Source of the DNA: Vibrio sp. SS-MA-C1-2
Lineage (GTDB): Bacteria; Pseudomonadota; Gammaproteobacteria; Enterobacterales; Vibrionaceae
Assembly (NCBI RefSeq): GCF_021513135.1
Contig: NZ_CP090981.1
Location: forward strand, 992,001-1,056,000
DNA: 64,000 bases
Direction of reading: 5' to 3'
Shown here: positions 43,682 through 55,422 of the stretch, piece after piece
Position numbering within the stretch: position 1 is the first letter of the stretch
Layout: each line of letters starts with the position of its first letter
Notes under the pieces: generated by a model
What the model was told of the DNA's origin: nothing
What the model saw: the letters and a program-made list of their open reading frames with translations, nothing else
The model's database searches: none
Translations under genes and position numbers: made by a program

Positions 43682-44611
43682 ATGGAACTCATTAGAGGAA
43701 TTCACAACATACAGCCTTATCATCAAGGTTGTGTACTGACAATTGGTAATTTTGATGGCGTACATTTAGGTCATCAAGAGGTACTAAAAAAAGTCTTAGC
43801 AAAAGCGAAAGAGCTTAACTTGCCCGCTGTTGTGATGATCTTTGAGCCACAACCCCGTGAGTTTTTTGCTGGCAATAGCGCACCTGCAAGGCTGACACGA
43901 CTACGAGATAAATGTGTTCAGTTAGAGAAGTTAGGGGTTGAACGTTTACTTTGTATCAATTTTAATGCTCACTTTGCAGAAATGGCACCAAATGATTTTA
44001 TTCAACACTTGTTGGTTGAACGGTTGGGTGTTAAATTTCTAGTTGTTGGTGATGATTTTCAGTTTGGTCGTCAACGAGCGGGTAATTTCTCTACTCTCAA
44101 ACAAGCTGGAGAACAGTTTGGATTTGAGGTGGCAAGTACTCAAAGCTTCCGTTTATTAGATAAACGAATTAGCAGTACGGCAATTCGTCATGCGTTAGCG
44201 AATAGTGATCTATCGACAGCTGAACAGATGCTTGACCGAACTTATAGTATCAGTGGTCGTATTGCTCATGGACGAAAGCTTGGGCGAACCATTGGATTTC
44301 CTACAGCAAATATCCCATTAAAACGCAGAGTTTCTCCAGTATCTGGCGTATTTGCTGTGAATATCCTTGGTTTAGGTGACAAGCCTCTTAATGGTGTCGC
44401 CAATATTGGCAGTCGACCTACCGTCAATGGTCTACGCCAACAGTTAGAAGTACATATTTTTGATTTCAATGAAGATCTTTATGGTCGACAAATTGAAGTC
44501 CAGTTGCGTTATAAACTGCGTGACGAAATCAAGTTTGCATCTTTCGATGATCTCAAAGATCAAATTGTCAAAGATGCACAGGAAGCTAGAGATTGGCTCT
44601 CCTCCCACTAA
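43682..44611 (+). CDS. ribF: Bifunctional riboflavin kinase / FAD synthetase
   Basis: Makes FMN and then FAD. From ATG 43682 (MELIRGIHNIQPYHQG) it has 309 residues. The N-terminal nucleotidyltransferase domain has TIGNFDGVHLGHQEVL and the ISST-type RISSTAIRHAL; the C-terminal kinase domain has GRTIGFPTANIPLK and GVANIGSRPTV. The frame opens six codons upstream at 43664, but E. coli RibF starts at the equivalent of the chosen Met. ileS begins 40 bp downstream, the usual operon partner. Confidence 0.95.
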   Translation: MELIRGIHNIQPYHQGCVLTIGNFDGVHLGHQEVLKKVLAKAKELNLPAVVMIFEPQPREFFAGNSAPARLTRLRDKCVQLEKLGVERLLCINFNAHFAEMAPNDFIQHLLVERLGVKFLVVGDDFQFGRQRAGNFSTLKQAGEQFGFEVASTQSFRLLDKRISSTAIRHALANSDLSTAEQMLDRTYSISGRIAHGRKLGRTIGFPTANIPLKRRVSPVSGVFAVNILGLGDKPLNGVANIGSRPTVNGLRQQLEVHIFDFNEDLYGRQIEVQLRYKLRDEIKFASFDDLKDQIVKDAQEARDWLSSH

Positions 44612-44651
44612 ATTTTATTAATGTCTAAGACGTCTTGGAACGGAATTAACA

Positions 44652-47471
44652 ATGAGTGACTATAAAGATAGCTTAAACCTCCCGGAAACTAAATTTCCAA
44701 TGCGAGGCAACTTAGCCAAGCGTGAGCCAGAAATGCTTAAACGCTGGTACGATCAAGATCTTTACGGTGCAATCCGTAATGCGAAAAAAGGTCAAAAATC
44801 ATTTATTTTGCATGATGGCCCTCCTTATGCAAACGGTGATATTCATATTGGTCACTCAGTTAATAAAATTTTAAAAGACATTATTATTAAGTCTAAAACG
44901 TTATCGGGTTTCGATGCACCTTATATTCCAGGTTGGGACTGTCATGGTCTACCAATCGAATTAATGGTGGAAAAGAAAGTTGGTAAGCCTGGTCATAAAG
45001 TGACAGCCGCTGAGTTCCGTCAAAAGTGTCGTGAGTACGCAGCAAAGCAAGTTGAAGGTCAGAAAGAGAGTTTCAAGCGTCTAGGTGTATTAGGTGACTG
45101 GGGAAACCCATACCTAACAATGGACTTTAACACCGAAGCAAATATTATTCGCGCCCTAGGTAACATTGCTAAGAATGATCACCTACATAAAGGTTTCAAG
45201 CCTGTTCACTGGTGTACGGATTGTGGTTCGGCACTAGCAGAAGCAGAAGTTGAATATTACGACAAAAAATCGCCATCAATTGACGTTAAATTTAGCGCAG
45301 TGAATCCTGAAGATGTTGCTGCTAAATTTGGCTCTACTGAAGGTGAAGGTGATATCTCAATTGTTATCTGGACAACAACACCATGGACTCTTCCAGCTAA
45401 CCGTGCGGTTGCCGTTGCTGCTGACCTTGAATATGTGTTAATTCAGGTTGAAGGTGATAAACCATCTCGTTTAATTCTTGCGAATGAATTAGCATCTCAA
45501 GTGATGGCGCGTGCAGGTATTGAAAACTACCGTTCATTAGGTTTCTGTAAAGGCAGTGATTTAGAACTATTGCGCTTTAATCACCCATTCTACGCATTCG
45601 ACGTACCAGTGATTTTAGGTGAGCACGTAACGACTGAATCAGGTACAGGTTGTGTACATACAGCCCCTGGCCATGGTCAAGAAGATTTCGTGGTTGGTCA
45701 ACAGTACGGTTTAGAAATTGCAAACCCAGTAGGCAGTAACGGTGTATTCTTACCTGATACTGAACTATTTGCAGGTCAACACGTATTTAAAGCCAATCCA
45801 TTAGTGGTTGAAGTGTTAAAAGAGCATGATGCACTGCTTCATTATGCTGAGTATGAGCACAGTTATCCACACTGCTGGAGACATAAGACGCCAATTATCT
45901 TCCGCGCAACGCCACAGTGGTTTATCTCTATGGAGAAAGCGGGCTTACGTAGCAAAGCATTAGATGAAATTAAGCGTGTACAATGGATCCCTGAGTGGGG
46001 TCAAAACCGTATCGAAGGGATGGTTGATGGTCGTCCTGATTGGTGTATCTCTCGTCAAAGAACATGGGGTGTGCCAATCACTCTGTTTGTTCATAAAGAG
46101 ACACAAGAACTGCATCCTCGCACTGAAGAGCTCTTTGAATTAGTGGCTCAACGTGTTGAAGAAAAAGGCATTCAAGCATGGTGGGATCTTGATCTTGCAG
46201 ATGCATTAGGTGATGAAGCTGATAGCTACGAAAAAGTATTAGATACTTTAGATGTGTGGTTTGATTCAGGTTCTACTCACTACTCAGTGGTTGGCCAACG
46301 TAAAGAGTTTAATGGTCATGCACCTGACCTTTACCTCGAAGGATCGGATCAACACCGTGGTTGGTTCCAATCTTCATTGTTAACTTCGGTTGCGATTAAT
46401 AATAAAGCACCTTATAACCAAGTATTGACTCATGGTTTTACCGTAGATGGCAATGGTCGTAAGATGTCTAAATCTTTAGGTAATGTTATTGCACCTAAAG
46501 AAGTGATGAACAAGCTAGGTGGCGATATTCTACGCTTATGGGTTGCTTCTACCGATTATACGAGTGAAATGACCGTTTCGGATGAGATCTTAAAACGTAG
46601 TGCCGATTCATACCGCCGTATTCGTAACACGGCACGTTTCTTATTAGCTAACCTGAATGGCTTCAATCCAGAGACTGATCTTGTTGCGCCAGAAGAGATG
46701 GTTGTGCTTGATCGTTGGGCTGTAGGTCGTGCAGAAGCATTGCAACAAGATATTGTAACTGCTTACGAAGAGTATAATTTTTTACAAGTTTCTCAGAAGT
46801 TAATGCAATTCTGTTCAATTGAAATGGGTTCTTTCTATTTAGATGTCATTAAAGATCGTCAATATACGGCGAAGAAAGGTAGCCTTGCTCACCGTAGTTG
46901 TCAGTCAGCGCTTTACTACATTGTTGAAGCGATGGTTCGTTGGATGGCACCTGTTCTTTCATTCACAGCAGATGAAGTCTGGAATGAAATGCCGGGTGAA
47001 CGTGGCGAATTCGTCTTTACGGGCGAGTGGTATCAAGGTCTATTTGGTCTAGATAATGACGAAGCGATGAACAATGAATTCTGGCAGCAGGTTCAAACGG
47101 TTCGTGGTGTTGTTAATAAAGCATTAGAAAGTGCGCGTAGTAACAAAGAGATCGGTGGAGCACTACAAGCTGAAGTGACTCTGTATGCAACGAAAGAGCT
47201 AGCAGAAAAACTGGCACTACTTGATGATGAACTACGCTTTGTATTATTAACATCAAAAGCAAACGTTGTGGCTGTTGATGCTCAACCAGAAAATAGTCAA
47301 GCAACTGAAGTTGAAGGATTATGGTTATCAATCTCTGCTTCTGAAGCTGAGAAGTGTGAGCGTTGTTGGCACCATGTTGCTGATGTAGGCACTATTGCTG
47401 GGCATGAAGAGATTTGTGGTCGCTGTGCTAGTAACATTGACGGTGAAGGCGAAGTTCGCCAATTTGCTTAA
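44652..47471 (+). CDS. ileS: Isoleucyl-tRNA synthetase
   Basis: Class I synthetase charging tRNA-Ile, with an editing domain that removes Val. The 939-residue protein has the HIGH motif in [11 protein letters not shown] (residues 65-68), the editing domain with [12 protein letters not shown], the KMSKS loop in [12 protein letters not shown] (near residue 603) and a C-terminal zinc finger (CERCWHH and CGRCASN). The stop overlaps the first base of the lspA start codon, so the two are translationally coupled. Confidence 0.97.
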   Translation: MSDYKDSLNLPETKFPMRGNLAKREPEMLKRWYDQDLYGAIRNAKKGQKSFILHDGPPYANGDIHIGHSVNKILKDIIIKSKTLSGFDAPYIPGWDCHGLPIELMVEKKVGKPGHKVTAAEFRQKCREYAAKQVEGQKESFKRLGVLGDWGNPYLTMDFNTEANIIRALGNIAKNDHLHKGFKPVHWCTDCGSALAEAEVEYYDKKSPSIDVKFSAVNPEDVAAKFGSTEGEGDISIVIWTTTPWTLPANRAVAVAADLEYVLIQVEGDKPSRLILANELASQVMARAGIENYRSLGFCKGSDLELLRFNHPFYAFDVPVILGEHVTTESGTGCVHTAPGHGQEDFVVGQQYGLEIANPVGSNGVFLPDTELFAGQHVFKANPLVVEVLKEHDALLHYAEYEHSYPHCWRHKTPIIFRATPQWFISMEKAGLRSKALDEIKRVQWIPEWGQNRIEGMVDGRPDWCISRQRTWGVPITLFVHKETQELHPRTEELFELVAQRVEEKGIQAWWDLDLADALGDEADSYEKVLDTLDVWFDSGSTHYSVVGQRKEFNGHAPDLYLEGSDQHRGWFQSSLLTSVAINNKAPYNQVLTHGFTVDGNGRKMSKSLGNVIAPKEVMNKLGGDILRLWVASTDYTSEMTVSDEILKRSADSYRRIRNTARFLLANLNGFNPETDLVAPEEMVVLDRWAVGRAEALQQDIVTAYEEYNFLQVSQKLMQFCSIEMGSFYLDVIKDRQYTAKKGSLAHRSCQSALYYIVEAMVRWMAPVLSFTADEVWNEMPGERGEFVFTGEWYQGLFGLDNDEAMNNEFWQQVQTVRGVVNKALESARSNKEIGGALQAEVTLYATKELAEKLALLDDELRFVLLTSKANVVAVDAQPENSQATEVEGLWLSISASEAEKCERCWHHVADVGTIAGHEEICGRCASNIDGEGEVRQFA

Positions 47472-47980
47472 TGAGCAGTAGCCAACTTTCTATCAAAAAA
47501 TCTGGAATACGCTGGCTTTGGCTGGCGATTCTGGCGTTTGTTCTCGATTTTGTCAGCAAACTGATTGTACTCGATACCATGACCTATGGTTGGAATAATC
47601 GAATTGAGGTACTGCCTTTTTTCAATCTGACCTATGTTCATAATTACGGTGCTGCGTTTAGCTTTTTAAGTGATGCTGGTGGCTGGCAACGTTGGTTCTT
47701 TACTGGGATCGCGGTGGCAGTCTGCGTACTTCTGCTTTGGTGGATGAGAAAAACGCCTGCAACCGATAAACTACCGAATATCGCTTATGCATTAGTGATT
47801 GGTGGAGCAATTGGCAATCTTTATGATCGAACCGTGCATGGCTTTGTGATCGATTTTCTGGATTTTTATGCTGGAAGTTATCATTGGCCTGCGTTCAATA
47901 TTGCCGATATGGCAATTTGTATTGGCGCAGCATTATTAATTCTTGAAGGTTTTATTTCTCCGAGTAAGGATAAGAAATAA
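47471..47980 (+). CDS. lspA: Lipoprotein signal peptidase II
   Basis: Inner-membrane aspartyl protease that removes signal peptides from diacylglyceryl-modified prolipoproteins, downstream of Lgt in the pathway. 169 residues, four spans, with the two catalytic Asp regions in [17 protein letters not shown] and [12 protein letters not shown]. It overlaps ileS by one base. The next gene in E. coli and V. cholerae is fkpB; that gene is not present here. Confidence 0.96.
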   Translation: MSSSQLSIKKSGIRWLWLAILAFVLDFVSKLIVLDTMTYGWNNRIEVLPFFNLTYVHNYGAAFSFLSDAGGWQRWFFTGIAVAVCVLLLWWMRKTPATDKLPNIAYALVIGGAIGNLYDRTVHGFVIDFLDFYAGSYHWPAFNIADMAICIGAALLILEGFISPSKDKK

Positions 47981-48031
47981 TCACGACCTGAGAGATGCTG
48001 GATCTATCTCTAGATTGTAGTAAGATATTAA

Positions 48032-48067
48032 GGCGCTATTCGTTATAACGAGTAGCGTTTTTTTTAT
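48032..48067 (+). terminator. Terminator after lspA
   Basis: CGCTATTCGTT pairs with AACGAGTAGCG (one wobble) around a very short loop, then an eight-T run. Confidence 0.85.
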
Positions 48068-48084
48068 TATATAGATAAGCTTGT

Positions 48085-48228
48085 TATTCCCCTCCAACTT
48101 GAAATTGCTAGGCCCCGAGATGAATAAAGTAAAGGTTATGTTCGTTTGCCTCAATCATATAGAACACCTATACTCATGGGATCTCATTGATTTATTGCCT
48201 ACTAGCAATTTCAATTATTTGGGGTATA
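48085..48228. repeat. Intergenic palindromic repeat, copy 2
   Basis: A 144-bp copy of the element at 13803-13930, sharing TTGAAATTGCTAGG at the left, ACACCTATACTCATGGG in the centre and TGCCTACTAGCAATTTCAAT at the right. It has a longer, diverged left-centre segment. It fills most of the lspA-ispH gap. Confidence 0.75.
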
Positions 48229-48284
48229 AATTAATGTTAATAAATATTTTTGTGATTAGATAATAAATAGAGAGAGTAACCCCC

Positions 48285-49232
48285 ATGAAAATAGTTCTCG
48301 CTAACCCTCGCGGCTTTTGTGCTGGCGTAGATAGAGCAATCAGTATTGTCGAGCGTGCGCTAGATATGTATCAGCCTCCTATTTATGTTCGTCATGAAGT
48401 TGTACATAATCGTTTTGTTGTTGATGGCTTAAAAGAAAGAGGGGCTGTTTTCGTTGAAGAACTCTCAGAAGTGCCGGATGATAATATTGTGATTTTTTCA
48501 GCCCACGGTGTTTCTCAAGCAGTTCGAGCAGAAGCGAAGGCTCGTCAATTAACGGTTTTTGATGCAACTTGTCCTTTGGTGACTAAAGTTCATATGGAAG
48601 TTGCCCGCGCAAGTCGTAAAGGCGGAGAAGTGATCTTAATTGGTCATGCTGGACACCCAGAAGTTGAAGGTACGATGGGACAGTATCAAAGTGATGTCGG
48701 TGGAATGTATTTAGTCGAGAAGCCAGACGATGTCATCAAACTTATTGATACCGTAAAATCAGTGGATAATTTGCATTATGTAAGTCAAACAACCTTATCT
48801 GTTGATGAAACTGCTGATGTTATTACTGAGTTACGTCGAGTATTTCCAACGATTCAAGGGCCACGTAAAGATGATATCTGCTATGCAACGCAAAATCGTC
48901 AAGATGCAGTACGTGAAATGGCTGAAAAGTGCGATTGCTTAGTCGTTGTTGGATCGAAAAATTCATCAAACTCCACACGCTTAAAAGAGTTAGCAGAAAA
49001 GTTAGGGACGTCTAGTTACCTTATCGATTGTGCAACCGACTTAAAAGCAAGTTGGTTTTCGGGTTGTAAAACCATTGGTGTGACAGCTGGCGCATCTGCT
49101 CCTGAAGAGTTAGTGAATCAAATTATTGCCGGAATAAAAGAACAGGTTGGTGGTGAAGTTGAAGAGCTAACCGGACGAGAAGAGAATATGTTCTTCGAAG
49201 TACCAAAGGAATTGCAAGTTAAGCAGCTTTAA
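48285..49232 (+). CDS. ispH: 4-hydroxy-3-methylbut-2-enyl diphosphate reductase
   Basis: [4Fe-4S] enzyme of the last step of the MEP pathway, producing IPP and DMAPP. The 315-residue protein starts [19 protein letters not shown], and the three cluster cysteines are visible in [14 protein letters not shown] and [10 protein letters not shown]. The catalytic glutamate lies in [12 protein letters not shown] start preceded by AGAGAG is well placed. It is bounded by terminators and by repeats on both sides. Confidence 0.96.
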   Translation: MKIVLANPRGFCAGVDRAISIVERALDMYQPPIYVRHEVVHNRFVVDGLKERGAVFVEELSEVPDDNIVIFSAHGVSQAVRAEAKARQLTVFDATCPLVTKVHMEVARASRKGGEVILIGHAGHPEVEGTMGQYQSDVGGMYLVEKPDDVIKLIDTVKSVDNLHYVSQTTLSVDETADVITELRRVFPTIQGPRKDDICYATQNRQDAVREMAEKCDCLVVVGSKNSSNSTRLKELAEKLGTSSYLIDCATDLKASWFSGCKTIGVTAGASAPEELVNQIIAGIKEQVGGEVEELTGREENMFFEVPKELQVKQL

Positions 49233-49284
49233 CTTCCGAAGAGAGCTTGCTAACTAAGCTACCAAAGATAAATTGAATATTAAA

Positions 49285-49327
49285 GAGAGCCTCTGATTGT
49301 CTATTATCGATCAGAGGCTTTTTTTAT
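49285..49327 (+). terminator. Terminator after ispH
   Basis: AGCCTCTGAT (49288-49297) with ATCAGAGGCT (49310-49319), then seven or more T residues. Confidence 0.9.
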
Positions 49328-49335
49328 ATGACTTC

Positions 49336-49463
49336 TATACCCTTCTTACTTGAAGTTGCTAGGTTGTTGGCTGTATTCATTCGCCCGAATCATATAGAAA
49401 ACCTATACTCATGGGGCCTCATTCACTTGCCGCCTACTAGCAACGCCAATTACTTTGGGTATA
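49336..49463. repeat. Intergenic palindromic repeat, copy 3
   Basis: 128 bp, same length as copy 1 and nearly identical in its outer parts (TACTTGAAGTTGCTAGGTTG at the left; CCTACTAGCAACGCCAATTA at the right; CCTATACTCATGG in the centre). The terminal TATACCC and GGGTATA form an inverted repeat. Confidence 0.8.
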
Positions 49464-49533
49464 TAGCAACCTTAAGTGGTAAAGTTTTGGTTATTGGGTA
49501 ATTTAGTATAGATTTTTTGATTCAGGTTGTTAG

Positions 49534-50385
<852 letters not shown>

Positions 50386-50415
50386 CTCTGCTTTAAACGG
50401 CTAAATTAAAAAATA

Positions 50416-50450
50416 GCCAGAAATGCATAAGTATGCATTTTTGGTTGTGT
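50416..50450 (+). promoter_or_regulatory. Palindrome after dapB: weak terminator or ArgR-like box
   Basis: CCAGAAATGCAT and ATGCATTTTTGG (50419-50430 and 50433-50444, approximately) form a hairpin followed by a weak T-rich tract. Its core AATGCATAAGTATGCATT also resembles an ARG box (TGAAT-N4-ATTCA) with one symmetric substitution. carAB are classic ArgR targets, so both readings are possible. Confidence 0.35.
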
Positions 50451-50471
50451 TTTAATTATGTTATATTGATG

Positions 50472-50480
50472 TGATATAAT
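50472..50480 (+). promoter_or_regulatory. Candidate upstream carAB promoter (extended -10)
   Basis: TGATATAAT is a perfect extended -10 element. The -35 region is weak. Transcription from here would carry a leader of about 415 nt, most of it strongly T-rich (50505-50735). E. coli carAB also has two tandem promoters. Confidence 0.4.
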
Positions 50481-50766
50481 ATTTAGTGAAGATTTGTTCC
50501 GATTTTTTCACTTTAGTTTATTGCTTATTTTTAGCCTTTTGTTCTAATTTCCAGTTGTAATAAGTAAAATTGGTTGTTATCTTTCGTTTGTCCCTTCTTT
50601 TTTACCTTGTTTTGTTTTTTATCTCATTTCCATTCTTGTTTTTTTCTATTTAATATCACTTTAATTTCATATTGTAAGTATTCATCTGTTTTTGTGTTGT
50701 TTTTATTGCTTTCATTTCTTTTGGCTTGTAAGGTGGAGTTAATTGCAAAATAACTTTTATCACTTG

Positions 50767-50795
50767 TTGACAAAGAAAGCTAAGATCTCTAGAAT
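50767..50795 (+). promoter_or_regulatory. Main carAB promoter
   Basis: TTGACA (50767-50772), a 17-bp spacer and TAGAAT (50790-50795), an almost consensus sigma-70 promoter, about 100 bp upstream of the carA start. Confidence 0.7.
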
Positions 50796-50902
50796 TCGCG
50801 CAATTTGTCAAAATTTGATAAAAATGGCAAGACATAACGATAAGAATGGATAAGTGTTATTTATTCAGTGAATGTGCAAGATTAATGCAACTGGAGGTTG
50901 TT

Positions 50903-52042
50903 TTGACTAACTCAGCACTTTTAGTCCTAGAAGATGGGACAGTGTTTAAAGGTATATCCATCGGAGCTGATGGCGCGGCAATTGGTGAAGTTGTTTTTAA
51001 TACCTCGATGACAGGGTATCAAGAAATTCTTACTGATCCTTCCTACTCTCAACAAATCGTGACTCTCACTTATCCCCACATTGGCAATACTGGAACAAAT
51101 AGCGAAGACTGTGAATCCTCATCTGTCCACGCTCAAGGCCTCATTATTCGTGACCTTCCTTTAATCGCTAGTAATTTCCGCTCTGAAAAATCTCTCTCTG
51201 ATTATCTTAAATCCTCAAATGTTGTTGGCATCGCTGATATTGATACCCGTAAATTAACACGTTTATTGCGTGAGAAAGGGGCATTAAGCGGCTGTATTCT
51301 TGCAGGTGATAATTTAGATTCAGAATTAGCACTAGCAAAAGCCAAAGCTTTTCCGGGTTTAAAAGGAATGGATTTAGCGAAAGAAGTGAGCACTAAAGAA
51401 GCGTATCAGTGGAAACAAGGTTCATGGACATTAACGGGTGGCTTACCTGAAGCGAAGCCTGATTCTGAATTGCCATTTCATGTTGTTGCTTATGACTTTG
51501 GTGCAAAACGTAACATTTTAAGAATGTTAGTGGATCGCGGTTGTCGGTTAACTGTGGTTCCTGCTCAAACTTCAGCAGAAGAAGTATTAGCAATGAATCC
51601 TGATGGTGTTTTCTTATCAAATGGCCCTGGTGATCCAGAACCATGTGACTACGCTATCGAAGCAACAAAAGTATTCTTAGAAAAAGATCTTCCTATCTTT
51701 GGTATCTGTTTAGGTCACCAAATTTTAGCCCTAGCAAGCGGCGCTAAAACAGTGAAGATGAAGTTTGGCCATCACGGTGCCAACCACCCAGTTAAAGATT
51801 TAGATCGAAATGTTGTGATGATCACCAGCCAAAACCACGGTTTTGCTGCGGATGAAGCAACACTTCCAGAAACATTACGTGCGACGCATAAATCATTGTT
51901 TGATGGAACACTGCAAGGCATCCACCGTACGGATAAGCCTGCATTTAGTTTCCAAGGTCACCCAGAAGCAAGCCCAGGCCCGCATGATGCTGCGCCACTT
52001 TTTGACCACTTTATTGATTTAATTAAAGCTGCTAAAGCCTAA
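50903..52042 (+). CDS. carA: Carbamoyl-phosphate synthase small subunit
   Basis: Glutaminase subunit that feeds ammonia to CarB for carbamoyl phosphate, used in pyrimidine and arginine synthesis. I place the start at TTG 50903 ([17 protein letters not shown]), five bases after GGAGG. This gives 379 residues, against 382 in E. coli, whose N-terminus [13 protein letters not shown] aligns. An ATG at 50846 would add 19 unrelated residues. The class I amidotransferase domain shows [10 protein letters not shown], the nucleophile in [15 protein letters not shown] and the His/Glu pair in [15 protein letters not shown]. carB follows 16 bp later. Confidence 0.94.
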   Translation: MTNSALLVLEDGTVFKGISIGADGAAIGEVVFNTSMTGYQEILTDPSYSQQIVTLTYPHIGNTGTNSEDCESSSVHAQGLIIRDLPLIASNFRSEKSLSDYLKSSNVVGIADIDTRKLTRLLREKGALSGCILAGDNLDSELALAKAKAFPGLKGMDLAKEVSTKEAYQWKQGSWTLTGGLPEAKPDSELPFHVVAYDFGAKRNILRMLVDRGCRLTVVPAQTSAEEVLAMNPDGVFLSNGPGDPEPCDYAIEATKVFLEKDLPIFGICLGHQILALASGAKTVKMKFGHHGANHPVKDLDRNVVMITSQNHGFAADEATLPETLRATHKSLFDGTLQGIHRTDKPAFSFQGHPEASPGPHDAAPLFDHFIDLIKAAKA

Positions 52043-52058
52043 TAAAGAGAATTGAAAA

Positions 52059-55000
52059 ATGCCTAAACGTAATGATATTAAAAGCATACTAATCCTTGGT
52101 GCAGGACCAATTGTTATCGGTCAAGCGTGTGAGTTTGATTACTCTGGTGCTCAAGCATGTAAAGCATTAAGAGAAGAAGGTTACCGAGTTATTCTTGTTA
52201 ACTCTAACCCTGCAACGATTATGACTGATCCTGATATGGCCGATGCGACTTATATCGAACCAATTGAGTGGGAAGTTGTTCGCAATATTATCGCTAAAGA
52301 GCGTCCAGATGCCGTGCTTCCAACTATGGGTGGCCAGACGGCACTAAACTGTGCTCTTGAGCTTGAAAAGCACGGTGTATTAGCTGAATTTAATGTTGAA
52401 ATGATCGGTGCAACCGCTGATGCAATCGACAAAGCAGAAGATCGTTCTCGTTTCGATAAAGCAATGAAATCTATCGGTCTTGAGTGTCCTCGTGCCGATA
52501 CAGCAAAAACCATGGAACAAGCTTATGGCGTTCTTGATATGGTTGGCTTCCCTTGTATTATTCGTCCTTCATTTACGATGGGCGGCACAGGCGGCGGCAT
52601 TGCTTATAATAAAGAAGAGTTTGAAGAGATCTGTCGTCGTGGTCTTGACCTTTCACCAACCAATGAGCTTCTGATTGATGAATCGCTTATCGGTTGGAAA
52701 GAGTACGAGATGGAAGTGGTTCGAGATAAGGCAGATAACTGTATTATCGTTTGTGCCATTGAAAACTTCGACCCAATGGGAATCCACACCGGTGACTCCA
52801 TTACCGTTGCACCCGCTCAGACATTAACGGATAAAGAGTACCAGCTAATGCGTAATGCATCTTTAGCGGTACTTCGTGAAATCGGTGTTGAAACGGGTGG
52901 CTCTAACGTTCAGTTTGGTATTAATCCTGAAGATGGCCGTATGGTTATCATCGAGATGAATCCACGTGTTTCACGTTCTTCTGCACTTGCTTCTAAAGCA
53001 ACGGGCTTCCCAATTGCAAAAATCGCTGCGAAATTAGCGATTGGCTATACCCTTGATGAACTTCAGAACGATATTACTGGCGGTGCAACTCCAGCATCAT
53101 TTGAGCCGACTATCGATTATGTTGTCACTAAGATCCCTCGCTTCAACTTCGAGAAATTTGCCGGTGCCAATGATCGACTAACAACTCAAATGAAGTCTGT
53201 TGGTGAAGTAATGGCAATTGGTCGTAACCAACAAGAGTCTTTACATAAAGCACTTCGCGGATTAGAAATTGGCGTATCTGGCTTTGATGAAATGGTCGAT
53301 CTAGATGCTCCTGATGCATTAACAACCATTCGTCATGAGTTAAAAGAGGCGGGTGCTGAACGTATTTGGTATATCGCTGATGCTTTCCGTGCAGGTATGT
53401 CAGTGGATGGCATCTTTAATCTTACTCAAATTGATCGTTGGTTCTTGGTTCAGATTGAAGAGATTGTACGTCTAGAAGAACAAGTTAAAGCGGGCGGTTT
53501 TGCTAGCTTAACCAAAGATGTTCTTCACATGATGAAACGTAAAGGTTTTGCAGATAGTCGTCTTTCTGCGCTACTTGGCGTGGCTGAAAGTGAAATTCGT
53601 CGTCTTCGTGACCAGCATGATATTCATCCAGTCTATAAGCGCGTTGATACTTGTGCTGCTGAATTCTCTTCAGATACCGCTTACATGTACTCATCGTATG
53701 ATGATGAGTGTGAAGCAAACCCAACCGATAAAGATAAGATCATGGTTCTGGGCGGCGGTCCTAACCGAATTGGTCAAGGTATCGAATTTGATTACTGCTG
53801 TGTTCATGCATCATTGGCTCTACGTGAAGATGGTTACGAAACGATCATGGTTAACTGTAACCCTGAAACTGTTTCTACCGATTATGACACGTCAGATCGC
53901 CTCTACTTTGAACCTGTAACATTAGAAGATGTATTGGCAATTGCTCGTGTTGAAAAACCAAAAGGGGTCATTGTTCAATACGGTGGTCAAACGCCATTGA
54001 AATTGGCACGTGCACTTGAAGCCGCTGGTGTTCCAATTATTGGTACAAGTCCGGATGCTATCGACCGAGCAGAAGATCGCGAGCGTTTCCAAGTCGCAGT
54101 TGACCGTTTAGGTTTATTACAGCCAGAAAATGCAACCGTAACAACAATGGAGCAAGCGATTGAGAAGTCACGTGAAATTGGCTTTCCTCTGGTTGTTCGT
54201 CCATCTTATGTCTTAGGTGGTCGTGCGATGGAGATTGTTTATGATGAGCAAGATCTACGTCGCTACTTTAATGAAGCGGTTAGTGTATCGAATGAATCAC
54301 CGGTTCTTCTTGATAGCTTCCTAGATGATGCCGTTGAAGTTGATGTCGATGCTATCTGTGATGGAGAGCGCGTGGTTATCGGCGGTATCATGGAGCATAT
54401 CGAGCAAGCGGGTGTTCACTCAGGTGACTCAGCATGTTCACTGCCAGCTTATACATTGAGCCAAGAAATCCAAGACAAAATGCGTCAACAAGTTGAAAAA
54501 CTAGCATTTGAATTGGGTGTACGTGGACTAATGAATACCCAGTTCGCAGTTAAAGATAATGAAGTTTATCTTATCGAAGTTAACCCACGTGCTGCGCGTA
54601 CTGTTCCATTTGTATCAAAAGCAACAGGCGCACCACTAGCGAAAATTGCAGCTCGCGTCATGGCGGGACAATCTTTAGAGTCTCAAGGGTTCACTAAAGA
54701 GATTATTCCTCCTTATTACTCAGTAAAAGAAGTGGTGTTACCATTCAATAAATTCCCAGGTGTTGATCCATTGTTAGGGCCAGAAATGCGCTCAACAGGT
54801 GAAGTGATGGGGGTTGGTGCAACGTTTGCTGAAGCTTACTCTAAAGCAGAGCTAGGTTGTGGCAATGTTTATCCTGAAGGGGGCGCGCACTGCTTTCTGT
54901 GCGTGAAGGTGATAAGCAGCGTGCAGTTGATGTCGCATCTAAGTTAATTGAGTTAGGTTATCAGTTAGATGCAACACACGGTACCGCGATTGTTCTTGGT

Positions 55001-55285
55001 GAAGCAGGTATCAACCCACGTTTAGTTAACAAGGTGCATGAAGGCCGCCCTCATATTCTTGACCGTATTAAGAATAATGAGTACACCTATATCGTCAACA
55101 CTGCTGCGGGTCGTCAAGCGATTGAGGATTCAAAAGTATTACGTCGTGGCGCACTTGCTGAAAAAGTTAACTATACAACGACATTGAATGCAGCATTTGC
55201 TACTTGTATGGGTCATACCGCTGATGCACGTGCGAATGTGACTTCGGTTCAAGAGTTACATGCTCAGATTGAAGCAAATAAATAA
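52059..55285 (+). CDS. carB: Carbamoyl-phosphate synthase large subunit, frameshifted in this sequence
   Basis: Makes carbamoyl phosphate from bicarbonate, ammonia and two ATP. It has two tandem ATP-grasp halves ([21 protein letters not shown] near the start; [20 protein letters not shown] in the second half) and a C-terminal MGS-like regulatory domain ([31 protein letters not shown]). The frame is broken at the G-run 54879-54883. The upstream frame runs on to an out-of-frame stop at 54947; the MGS domain continues in the -1 frame to 55285. Adding one G gives [16 protein letters not shown] and a 1075-residue protein (E. coli 1073), so only one base is amiss. Probably a homopolymer error; a real frameshift would remove UMP/ornithine control and perhaps activity. 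Confidence 0.93.
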
Positions 55286-55355
55286 AGCCTCTTTCTTTGG
55301 CAATGCTTAATGAGCGCTGTTTGAATCTGATTTAATCAGCTCTTAATTTAAGCCA

Positions 55356-55401
55356 CAAAAAAGCCCCTTTAACTTGCGATAGTTAAAGGGGCTTTTTTTC
55401 T
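55356..55401. terminator. Bidirectional terminator between carB and dacB
   Basis: Perfect 14-bp stem AAGCCCCTTTAACT (55361-55374) with its complement at 55381-55394, an A-run before and seven T residues after. Confidence 0.92.
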
Positions 55402-55422
55402 GTTTACTTCTTCTGTCTGTAT

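Noticed and set aside
53548-53919. 123-codon ORF within carB in another frame
   Set aside because: carB coding is continuous and well conserved here; this is an alternative-frame artefact.
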